Below, one piece after another: positions 17,592 to 25,144 of a stretch of 64,000 bases of DNA. Made by a program: the position numbers and the translations under genes. The DNA comes from Pseudobutyrivibrio sp. UBA3626 (lineage in GTDB: Bacteria; Bacillota; Clostridia; Lachnospirales; Lachnospiraceae), in contig DFLF01000011.1 of the NCBI GenBank assembly GCA_002373675.1, positions 193,854 to 257,853 on the forward strand. Reading direction: 5' to 3'. The notes under the pieces were generated by a model. That model saw nothing but the letters and a program-made list of their open reading frames with translations, was not told where the DNA came from and searched no databases. Position 1 is the first letter of the stretch, and the number at the start of each line of letters is the position of its first letter.

Positions 17592-18596
17592 GTGGGAGTT
17601 TTATATGTTGAAAAAAACATAGAGGTAGTTAAAAGTGAAAAAGATAGAGGTGAAGAACCGCTAGAAAGTAATAGTACAATAATAGATAATGGTGAGGGAT
17701 GTAAAGATTATTATATGCCGACGTTGTTGGAAACATCGTTTGATGATATAAGAGAATTATCAAAACGACAAATTGAGTTGTTCGAACATTGGTCTAGAAG
17801 GTTAATTGATGAGATTTTTCGTGACAATTATGGTAATGATTATATTAATACAGAAGTCAATGTGGGACAACCATTAGTCAAGAATGAAGTTAGAAAAAGA
17901 ATAGAAGAACGTAAGGTAGATAATCCCAGAAGATTTCCAAGAGATATTGATGCTATTTTAATAGAAGATATTCAGTATTTTATTACAAGACAAGACTTGT
18001 ATAAAAACCATTTTAAGAACGTCTTTGAATCATTCTATTCTGGCGATGAAGAGATACGGAGTATGCTTGATAGATTGATAGACATTAGGAATAGATTATA
18101 TCATGATAACCCTATTTCTATTAGAGACGCAGAAAGAGTGTTGTGCTATACCAATGATTTTATAGATGTTATAAAAGATTATTATATGAAGCTTGGAAAA
18201 GAGAGAGACTTTAATGTCCCTACAATTATTAGTATAACTGACTCGCAAGGGAATGCATCGTATCGAAGAGATTCTGCTTACACTTGGGAGATAAAAAATG
18301 TTGGAAAAGAATTGATAGAAAGACATAAAAAATATTATCATGATGCTATTACTACATCACACAGATCTGGAGAGACTTATGAGATAGAACTTGAAGTTGA
18401 TGAAAGCTTTGAACCAAATTCATATAGTATTACTTGGATAATGACGTTAAATTATAAAAGGATTATGGAAGGGACAGGAAGAAAGATCTTTATAAGATTC
18501 ACAGATGAAATGGTTTCATATGAGCCTAAAATAATTGTGAAACTGAAAACTAATAAAGAATGGCATAGATTTGCATATATAAATTGTGATGATTAA
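17592..18596 (+). CDS. HEPN-domain protein (Swt1-like)
   Basis: A 334-residue protein. Near residues 166-171 it has RNRLYH in the context RLIDIRNRLYHDNP, matching the Rx4-6H signature of HEPN RNases, with helices around it typical of the Swt1-type HEPN domain. The C-terminal 120 residues are beta-rich (YEIELEVDESF, SITWIMTLNYKR) and may be a binding domain. HEPN proteins cleave or bind RNA in stress and phage defence. The GTG at 17592 has no strong ribosome binding site and the first in-frame ATG is residue 42, so the start is uncertain. A short inverted repeat (AGCACTTATA with TATAAGTAAGTGCT) lies just upstream. Confidence 0.6.
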   Translation: MGVLYVEKNIEVVKSEKDRGEEPLESNSTIIDNGEGCKDYYMPTLLETSFDDIRELSKRQIELFEHWSRRLIDEIFRDNYGNDYINTEVNVGQPLVKNEVRKRIEERKVDNPRRFPRDIDAILIEDIQYFITRQDLYKNHFKNVFESFYSGDEEIRSMLDRLIDIRNRLYHDNPISIRDAERVLCYTNDFIDVIKDYYMKLGKERDFNVPTIISITDSQGNASYRRDSAYTWEIKNVGKELIERHKKYYHDAITTSHRSGETYEIELEVDESFEPNSYSITWIMTLNYKRIMEGTGRKIFIRFTDEMVSYEPKIIVKLKTNKEWHRFAYINCDD

Positions 18597-18677
18597 ATAG
18601 AAATCCAGTTGGCAAAGGTTTTGCCACAAGTTGAAGATACATATTAAATAGGTGGAGTATATGGACAAATATAAAAA

Positions 18678-18809
18678 ATAACTCTGACAAAATATACATG
18701 TTTTCGAAAAAAAGATGACATAGATATAGATTTAGAAAAACAGTTTTTTGAGTGGGCGAAGGGACAAGTCACAATTCTTCAACCGGTATCTCTTCGGGAA
18801 ACACTTTGA
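18678..18809 (+). pseudogene. C-terminal remnant of a WYL-type regulator
   Basis: The frame reads about 43 residues, ending LEKQFFEWAKGQVTILQPVS and a few more to a TGA at 18807. This resembles the closing helix and strand of WYL-domain regulators (a ...FEW...V.IL.P...RE.L pattern). No upstream part of such a gene remains. Confidence 0.4.
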
Positions 18810-18868
18810 CAAATGTGTTGCGTAAACAAATCATTTACAGTATAGTTGCGTAAGGGAAGATAACGCAC

Positions 18869-18985
18869 ATGAATAAACCATATAATCTATACAAAGTGGG
18901 TTTGGATAATGAAGATTTAATAATGAAAATTATGATGTACTTTTCTCCTAAGTTTAGAGACAAGAATGGAGATGTTATTTCGTAA
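18869..18985 (+). pseudogene. Small ORF fragment with a second partial copy near 27.2 kb
   Basis: ATG at 18869 opens 38 residues starting MNKPYNLYKVGLDNEDLIMK. A shorter, broken relative (reading NNPYNLYIALFD then stop) occurs at about 27183-27221. The pair suggests remains of a duplicated gene on either side of the AbiH-SIR2 stretch. I do not recognise the family. Confidence 0.35.
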
Positions 18986-18994
18986 AACCTCACT

Positions 18995-19068
18995 AGCGGG
19001 TACCTACCGCGATTTATAGGGCTATGCAATAATAGGCTTATCATAAAAAAGGAGATAAGCTTATTATG
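18995..19068 (+). repeat. IS66-derived leader repeat, copy 1 (ribosome binding site inside a hairpin)
   Basis: GGGTACCTACCGCGATTTAT followed by GGGCTATGC leads into an inverted repeat: ATAATAGGCTTA before and TAAGCTTATTAT after the sequence AAAAAAGGAG. The Shine-Dalgarno sequence is in the loop and the first bases of the start codon are in the stem. Copies 2 and 3 are at 31854 and 32379. Confidence 0.75.
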
Positions 19069-19485
19069 AGCAAGAAGAAAGAAGCTTTTGTTGAAGAGTG
19101 GAGAAGGTTAATATCCGAGTGCGAGAACAGACCTAAGGGAGTAAAGTTTTCAGACTGGTGCAAAAGCGTAGGGGTTAGCAAGACAAATTATTACTATTGG
19201 AAGAAGAGATTAAGAGAGCTAGAAAGCGACACACCTCAGATTGTGAAAGTGGAAGCTGATACACTATATTTGTTTTGCGGAAGAAGACATAATAAGATAA
19301 AGGGGCTTGTGTGGGAGAGAGACGGATTTCTTTTATTGTATAGGAGATTATCTGATGGATATTTCCAGTGGCCCAAGTATGTTGAAGATGTAAGAAAACT
19401 AACACAAGAACAATTTATAGATTTGATGGAAGGATTTGCAATTGAGCGGAAGGTTACGATACGCAAGGTAAATTCGGAAGTGTAA
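19066..19485 (+). pseudogene. IS66 orfA-orfB deletion fusion
   Basis: The 139-residue product joins two IS66 accessory proteins. Residues 1-53 match OrfA (WCKSVGVSKTNYYYWKKRLR helix-turn-helix). Residues from about 64 match the C-terminal half of OrfB (LYLFCGRRHNKIKGLVWERD, GFLLLYRRLSDGYFQWP). The OrfB N-terminus with its TDMRK-type motif is missing, as is the OrfC transposase. The frame is intact, so this is an internal deletion that kept translation. The same junction (SDTPQIVKVEADTLYLF) occurs in the second copy at 31.9 kb, so the deletion preceded duplication. Probably no longer transposes by itself. Confidence 0.7.
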
Positions 19486-19489
19486 TTAG

Positions 19490-19522
19490 ACCAGTGACTA
19501 CTTGATAGTTGCTGGTTTTTTT
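19490..19522 (+). terminator. Terminator after the IS66 fusion gene
   Basis: ACCAGTGACTA pairs with TAGTTGCTGGT (two mismatched positions) and is followed by seven T. Confidence 0.65.
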
Positions 19523-19544
19523 ATATATTTTTATAAAGAATTCA

Positions 19545-19573
19545 TTGACATTTGCGAACAACAGTTCTATAAT
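19545..19573 (+). promoter_or_regulatory. Consensus sigma-A promoter for the Rpn-family gene
   Basis: TTGACA at 19545-19550 and TATAAT at 19568-19573 are separated by 17 bases, a perfect housekeeping promoter about 48 bases before the start codon at 19621. Confidence 0.85.
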
Positions 19574-19620
19574 TAAATACAGAACAAATGTTTGTATTTG
19601 TTATGAAAGGTGGTGAGTCA

Positions 19621-20577
19621 ATGGATAGTATATATTCGGATTTTGCATATGATGATGCATTTCGTACAATGGTGGTTAAGTGCGATGAATTGCTTATTCC
19701 TTTCATTAACTACATGTTCGATATGAATTACAGTAAGAAGGCTCACATTTACAGGAATGCTAACGAGAGGTATTTAGACCAGCAGGGTGGCTCTCAGGAC
19801 AAGAGGATTACTGATTCGCTTATCAAGATACGAGAGGATGATGTTACACATACATATCATGTTGAGTGCGAGAGTAAAGATGATGTTGATGGAACCATTA
19901 TAGTAAGGTTATTTGAATATGATGCGCAGATAGCGCTAGATAGGGGAGAAGTTAGTAGTGGAAGACTAGATGTGTATTTTCCGCATACCGGTATACTTTT
20001 TTTGAGTTCTTCTGATTCGACACCGGATAAGATGGAGATTGTGATGCATACATCCGGAGGTGATAGTAGATACTTTGTAGAAGTGATGAAGGAGTCAGAC
20101 TTTGATTTAGAGAAGGTTTTTGAGAATGAGCTGTATTTCCTGTTACCGTTCTATTCCTTCAATTATAAGAACGAGTTCGAAGATATAGAGGAGGACGAGG
20201 ACAAGCAGGAGCAATTCATCAATGTATACCGTAACATAATTGATATGTTAGAGGAATTGGTTTCTGATGAGTTGTTGTCGACATTTTCAAAAGATGTTAT
20301 AATTAACTTGATAAACAAAGTATCTTATAAGCAGTTAATGAGATATCAAGACACGCAGAAGAAAGTGGGTGATTTGATGGGTGGCAAGGTATTGGATTTG
20401 GATATAATAAGAGCGCATGATGCCGGACTTGAAGAGGGCAGAGAGGAAGGTAGAGAAAGTACTTTGGTAGCATCTATTCGAAACATGATGAGTAAGCTTA
20501 AGCTTTCGGCAGAGGAAGCCATGGATACCCTCGACATTCCCAGGAATGAGCGAAGCAAGTATATGACAAAGTTATAA
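19621..20577 (+). CDS. Rpn-family PD-(D/E)XK nuclease / recombination-promoting protein
   Basis: About 318 residues. The N-terminal two-thirds has the Rpn/transposase-31-like nuclease core: SDFAYDDAFRTMV at the start, then DSLIKIREDDVTHTYHVECE with the acidic residue and the E-C-E-S-K strand. The C-terminal part has helices and a charged tail (LDLDIIRAHDAGLEEGREEG) typical of the family. Rpn proteins cut DNA and promote recA-independent recombination. ATG at 19621 follows AAAGGTGGTGA; the frame is open further upstream but without a good start. A perfect promoter and a terminator frame it as a single-gene unit. A truncated relative lies at 33.6 kb. Confidence 0.8.
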   Translation: MDSIYSDFAYDDAFRTMVVKCDELLIPFINYMFDMNYSKKAHIYRNANERYLDQQGGSQDKRITDSLIKIREDDVTHTYHVECESKDDVDGTIIVRLFEYDAQIALDRGEVSSGRLDVYFPHTGILFLSSSDSTPDKMEIVMHTSGGDSRYFVEVMKESDFDLEKVFENELYFLLPFYSFNYKNEFEDIEEDEDKQEQFINVYRNIIDMLEELVSDELLSTFSKDVIINLINKVSYKQLMRYQDTQKKVGDLMGGKVLDLDIIRAHDAGLEEGREEGRESTLVASIRNMMSKLKLSAEEAMDTLDIPRNERSKYMTKL

Positions 20578-20592
20578 AAATAAAATATGATT

Positions 20593-20620
20593 AAAAAAAG
20601 AGACCGCAAGGTCTTTTTTT
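20593..20620 (+). terminator. Terminator after the Rpn-family gene
   Basis: AGACC-GCAA-GGTCT hairpin (20601-20614) with an A run before it and a T run after it, so it could work in both directions. Confidence 0.85.
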
Positions 20621-21670
20621 ATGGAAAAGAGAAAAGGATTAGATGTTGTAGTGTGTGTAACAGCTCAACATCGGCAGATGTTAGATCAGGTGCTTAAGAC
20701 ATTTGATGTAGTGCCGGACTATGATCTCGATATAATGAAGAATCGACAGACTTTATTTGATATAACTATTAATATTTTGTCTGAGATTAAAACGGTTATA
20801 GAAGAATTGAAGCCTGATGTGGTGCTGGTACATGGTGATACTTCGACTACATTTGTCACAGCATTAGCTTGCTACTATCTACAGATTCCGGTAGGACACG
20901 TGGAGGCAGGACTCCGAACATATAATATTTATTCGCCTTTTCCGGAGGAATTTAATAGGAAAGCGGTAAGTATTATAAGTCAATATAATTTTGCACCCAC
21001 ACCGCTTTCGCGGAACAATCTTCTTAAAGAAGGTAAGAAACCGAATACAGTATTTGTAACAGGTAATACTGTTATTGATGCCATGTAGCATACCGTTAAG
21101 GAAGATTATACACATCCTGAATTAGAATGGGTGGAGCAAGATAAGCTCATTTTCATAACTGCACATAGGAGAGAGAACTTAGGTGAGCCTATGCACCATA
21201 TGTTTCGTGCAATTAGAAGAGTGCTGGACGAGCATCCGGATTGTAAAGCGGTATACCCTATTCATATGAATCCGGTGGTTCGCCAGGCTGCAGACGAGGA
21301 GTTAGGAGACTGTAAGCAGATACATATCATCGAGCCTATAGAGGTGTTCGACTGTCATAACTTTGAAAATCGCTTCTACTTGTGTCTTACAGATTCTGGT
21401 GGGATACAGGAAGAGTGTCCGTCCTATGGAGTACCAGTTCTAGTAATGCGTGATACTACAGAGAGACCAGAGGGAGTAGAAGCCGGAACTCTTAGGCTGG
21501 TTGGGACTGATGAAGAGACTATATATAATGCATTTACAGAGCTCTTAGAGAATGAGGAAGAGTATAAGAAGATGAGTCACGCGGTGAATCCTTACGGAGA
21601 TGGGCATGCGTGCGAAAGGATTGCAGATATATTGGAAGGAAAAGAGTATAGGGAGTGGAAGGTAGAGTAG
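20621..21670 (+). pseudogene. wecB: UDP-N-acetylglucosamine 2-epimerase, truncated and with an in-frame stop
   Basis: The frame reads WecB from about its residue 30 (RKGLDVVVCVTAQHRQMLDQ), through VVLVHGDTSTTFVTALACYY, GHVEAGLRTYNIYSPFPEEF and VTGNTVIDAM, meets a TAG at 21086, then goes on in the same frame with FITAHRRENLGEPMHHMF, LTDSGGIQEECPSYGVPVLV and MRDTTERPEGVEAGTL to 21670. The first 30 residues, including the GTRPEAIK loop, are gone and replaced by the terminator of the Rpn gene. The enzyme would make UDP-ManNAc for surface glycans. It is therefore a decayed polysaccharide gene stranded in the island. Confidence 0.88.
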
Positions 21671-21899
21671 GTATTTATAAGATTGATAGGAGATAATACA
21701 TATTACTTGTAAGCAAGTCTATATTATGAGTGTGGATTATGCTATACTTGATTTGCGATGAATAGAGACGGTTTGGGAATATTAGATGTCGAGTGAATCG
21801 TCGTTATTAGCGTATGAATTGCAAAGGAAGTTGGAAAGATGACGGTGGAGGAGCAGGAGAGAATTATTGAGATCATTCACAGGTGTTTTAGGTGATTTG

Positions 21900-23276
21900 A
21901 TGACACATAAATACAGAAAGCTTTTCATTATAGGAAATGGCTTTGACCGTTGGCAAGGATTGCCTACGTCTTATGACAGTTTCAAGGACTACTATAGGAA
22001 TAACATTCGAAAAATTGTAAAATCCCTTCACATAAAAACAGCTACAGATATGGATGGGAATCTGATTACACCAGTTGAGATGGTTTTCGGAGACATCTCA
22101 AAACCAAGCTCATTACCCGAGGAATTTTTTTGGAACTTTGAAAGTGCCCTTGCGTTATTAGATGATCAGAAAATAATCAATCATTTTGATAAGTCCAATA
22201 AAGGATTATATAACCTTCAGGAAACTGTTGATAAAGCACAGAAAATCCTTCAAAAAGCGTTTGGAAATTGGATTACTTCTATAGAGATACCAACAACGCA
22301 TCCAAGTTATAGCTTTGGAGATGATAGCTACTTCATCAATTTTAACTATACAGATACGTTGGAAAAACGCTTTGGTGTAAAAGAAGAGAATGACTATCAC
22401 ATTCATGGTGAAGCAACAGATCCAGAAGATATTATCTTTGGACATTCCTCCCATCCAGAGATAGCTTTCCCAGAGCTGATGGAACAAAAGTTCATCACTA
22501 CATTTTCTGGAGGAAAGAGTAAAAGACTTCAAGGACTATATCTTCTAGAAACTGCATTATACGACACTGATAAGCATGTGCAAGACAATATCGATGATCT
22601 TTGCGAGTTTATGACGTTAGATGGGGTACATATAGAGGATATTACAGATATTTATGTTCTTGGTCATTCGCTTGCTGAGGTTGATTATGAATACTTTGAG
22701 TTTCTGGTGAAGGCCACTCAAACAGGATGTGACTTCAATGAACTTTCAGCTTTGTGGAAGGTAAGAAATCTTGGGTTAGAGAATCTCGATGATGATAGCT
22801 TGATGGAATTCATTCAGATGAATATTGTCTATGCCTCAACTCATAGAAATAGAGTATTAGGTAAGAACGATATCAGTTTTCCAAGCGCTGAGGCTTTTGA
22901 ACGTTCAGTATTCGGGCAAGTAGGTGTCATTACTGACAAGGACGGATATGTTCATAAGAAAGAAAATGTAAAAGCAGCAGAAGCGGTTCATAAGAGATTT
23001 ATCATGGAACAAGCGGCAAGGACAAAAGAAATTATTGAAGATCTGTGCATACTGAAGGGCGTTAGAAGTTTGCCTGGTGACTGCCTATCTGTGTTGAAGG
23101 CTGCTGATTATATTGATGGTGGACATGAACCAAGGAAACAAGACGCAACATGGCATATATCCTGCTTTAGCGAAAAGGATAGGATACAGGCAGAAATGGT
23201 AATGAAAAGAGCAGGATGTAAGAAATATGTTCTCTATCATGGCATCGAGGAATGCATAGAAGGTTTCAAAGTGTAA
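21900..23276 (+). CDS. AbiH-family abortive infection protein
   Basis: About 458 residues. The family start is clear: KLFIIGNGFDRWQGLPTSYD, then YFINFNYTDTLEKRFG, YHIHGEATDPEDIIFGHSS and VLGHSLAEVDYEYFEFLV. AbiH proteins stop phage growth by a largely unknown mechanism; the G-N-G-F-D and I-H-G segments recall SIR2-like nucleotide-binding folds. The frame is open from a TTG at 21867, but the ATG at 21900 follows AGGTG and gives the normal N-terminus. The last 60 residues (ATWHISCFSEKDRIQAEMVM) look like an extra small domain. The gene stands alone between the wecB pseudogene and a 900-base non-coding stretch. Confidence 0.85.
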   Translation: MTHKYRKLFIIGNGFDRWQGLPTSYDSFKDYYRNNIRKIVKSLHIKTATDMDGNLITPVEMVFGDISKPSSLPEEFFWNFESALALLDDQKIINHFDKSNKGLYNLQETVDKAQKILQKAFGNWITSIEIPTTHPSYSFGDDSYFINFNYTDTLEKRFGVKEENDYHIHGEATDPEDIIFGHSSHPEIAFPELMEQKFITTFSGGKSKRLQGLYLLETALYDTDKHVQDNIDDLCEFMTLDGVHIEDITDIYVLGHSLAEVDYEYFEFLVKATQTGCDFNELSALWKVRNLGLENLDDDSLMEFIQMNIVYASTHRNRVLGKNDISFPSAEAFERSVFGQVGVITDKDGYVHKKENVKAAEAVHKRFIMEQAARTKEIIEDLCILKGVRSLPGDCLSVLKAADYIDGGHEPRKQDATWHISCFSEKDRIQAEMVMKRAGCKKYVLYHGIEECIEGFKV

Positions 23277-23511
23277 GAATGCAAATCTACGCGAGGTGAT
23301 ACCCTAAAACGGGATTGTTTATGAAGAAAACAAAAACATGATGAAAAAGAGCAACGGCTATGGAAGATACTGCAGTATTGAGTAGTTTCGATAAGTATAC
23401 GACTTTTTCAGGAAGATGTCGCCAGGGTGTTCATGGTTTACGCCGCAAACGAGATAGCATAAATGAACTGGTGGATCGGTTCATCGGGATAGAGTATGAA
23501 GAGGTAAAGAA

Positions 23512-23880
23512 TTATGCTGAGTATATATTATGGAGATTATGAATCCCAAAAGTATATATATCTTCAGCGGAGCAGTTACGATGTGTATAAAGATAAAGAA
23601 AATAAATAATAAATCGAATTGAATAAGAACTGTATGGGACAATGATATCGGGAAGAATGGCGTGGGTGTGGCGAGACATATCACCTTTTCTGATGACGCG
23701 GTATACAGTAACTAGGCGTGTCTTAATCTTACCTTTTTCGAAAGAAATAAGGTAACGAGAATAAGAGCCACACTTAATAAAGCTAGACATATCGAATCGA
23801 AAGATAGCATTGTAGTACAGTTGTAGGTCAGTATGTTTTATAGAAAGAAGCACACTAAAAATAGACTGGCTTATTAACAT
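23512..23880 (-). pseudogene. Decayed transposase-associated protein (DUF6431-like zinc-ribbon region)
   Basis: The minus-strand frame reads SYSRYLISFEKGKIKTRLVT, then VYRVIRKGDMSRHTHAILPD and IIVPYSSYS. This follows the pattern of the DUF6431 family found next to IS elements (a G-S-Y-x-R segment, then T-H-A-[LI]-L-P-D-x-[IL]-V-P-Y-S), but the cysteines of the metal site are mostly lost. I take it as a remnant. The assignment rests on a remembered pattern and should be tested by a profile search. Confidence 0.4.
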
Positions 23881-23896
23881 AGGCTAATCCTTTGCT

Positions 23897-23983
23897 CACT
23901 AACCTTACTTAAGGTAGTGGCAAGGTTAGTGTTTTGGTGAGGGAAGGGTGAAGAAACTTTCCTAGGGTAACGTCATCCTTCCC
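23897..23983. repeat. Two tandem hairpins
   Basis: Hairpin 1: CACTAACCTT (23897-23906) with AAGGTTAGTG (23922-23931), with ACTTAAGGT inside. Hairpin 2: GGGAAGGGTGA (23941-23951) with TCATCCTTCCC (23973-23983), one G-T pair. They could be a structured RNA or mobile-element ends. Confidence 0.55.
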
Positions 23984-24202
23984 TGTTATTTAGTTGCTAG
24001 AAGTGCTAAGCACCTTATAGTAATTATATACAAAAAACACCAACATATTTAGAAGTGTATAGACAATACCAAGGAATAATTAAGAGCAATGAGAAATAGT
24101 GGTGAAACACCAAGAAAATTAGACCTGATACCAAAATTTTTAGGAGAGCCAGAGTTCTTTTCTCTATATTCTATATAGATTGACACGAAATGGATAAAGA
24201 AT

Positions 24203-24901
24203 ATGTCTAGAAAAAAGAAGAAACCAAATTACAATTCAGAAAAGAAAATGGAGGAATTGCTACGAATTTTGTCAGAAGATTATGGAATGTATGATGACCG
24301 AGTTGATGAGTTCCACAATCCAAGTCTGAATACACTCGCCAAGGAATATGGCTTAAATGTAATTAAGGTACGAATAATACTAATTACAGCGGGAGTATAT
24401 TCTACGGAAGTATCACGGTTAATTTATGAACTTAACAGTCAGGGTTTATCTATGTCTGAAATAGCCGTACAGACTGGGTTGAGTAAAGCCTCTATAAATT
24501 CATATCTACCATACCATGAATATGCATATAAGTTGCCGGAGGTTAGTGTTGATGCGGATAGATCAAAGCTATATCGCACCCGAAAGAGCTGTGTTAACCA
24601 TTTACAGACAGAAATGCCAGAGAGGTCATTATGGAATGCGATTACAGCATTTCAGGATTATCCATTTCATACTGTTGGAAAGAATCTACCGTTTATATAT
24701 AAGCTGAAGGTTGGGAGTGACGGAACATACAATAAGGAATTGATAATAAATCGTAGGAAAGCACCTAAGACTTTGGCTTGGAGTTCGGTTCGATTAGCAT
24801 TTAATAATGTAAAAAAGATGGGAGAAATACCCATTGTGAAGTGTGCGAAGGATATAGGTGATATAAGGGGTATATCATATATATATATGCTATTTTTTTG
24901 A
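24203..24901 (+). CDS. Helix-turn-helix protein of a Firmicutes family, C-terminus altered by a T-run frameshift
   Basis: The 232-residue product has a helix-turn-helix (LIYELNSQGLSMSEIAVQTG then LSKASINSYLPY) and a C-terminal part with SLWNAITAFQDYPFHTVGKN and IGDIRGISYIYMLFF. It ends at a TGA formed by seven T at 24893-24899. With eight T the frame would go on as FLRFGIIRE and then stop, which is how I would expect members of this family to end. So the gene has either lost one T, is read variably, or the sequence has an error. Function is unknown; it looks like a sequence-specific DNA-binding protein of the accessory region. Confidence 0.6.
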   Translation: MSRKKKKPNYNSEKKMEELLRILSEDYGMYDDRVDEFHNPSLNTLAKEYGLNVIKVRIILITAGVYSTEVSRLIYELNSQGLSMSEIAVQTGLSKASINSYLPYHEYAYKLPEVSVDADRSKLYRTRKSCVNHLQTEMPERSLWNAITAFQDYPFHTVGKNLPFIYKLKVGSDGTYNKELIINRRKAPKTLAWSSVRLAFNNVKKMGEIPIVKCAKDIGDIRGISYIYMLFF

Positions 24902-24923
24902 GGTTTGGTATTATAAGAGAGTG

Positions 24924-25109
24924 ATGTATACAAGTGAAGACTTAGAGCGATATGTACGTGTATTTCCGATAGTAAGTGTACGAAAAAACGAGAGTCCTGT
25001 AATTTGTTGGCATATAACAATACATCATTCACAATATATTAGTTGTGTGTTTGTATTGACACACAAAATATTGGGTGACATAATTGATATATATGAAGAA
25101 GGGTATTAG
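24924..25109 (+). CDS. Small unrecognised ORF
   Basis: ATG at 24924 opens 61 residues: MYTSEDLERYVRVFPIVSVR then KNESPVICWHITIHHS. It starts at the point where the corrected frame of the preceding helix-turn-helix gene would end (overlapping TGATG), which favours a real coupled gene. No family recognised; one hydrophobic stretch in the second half. Confidence 0.4.
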   Translation: MYTSEDLERYVRVFPIVSVRKNESPVICWHITIHHSQYISCVFVLTHKILGDIIDIYEEGY

Positions 25110-25144
25110 ATATTCTTTCTAAAGAATTGAGAAAGGAAACACTG

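Larger units (their letters stand above)
23277..24202. other. Long stretch without an intact gene: hairpins and a decayed transposase-related frame
   Basis: No credible intact gene is visible in these 926 bases. A short plus-strand frame at 23360-23542 (60 residues, GRCRQGVHGLRRKRDSINEL) is unrecognised. The minus strand at 23512-23880 holds a decayed frame described separately. Two hairpins follow at 23897-23983. The last 200 bases before the next gene are AT-rich and show no clear promoter. Confidence 0.5.
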
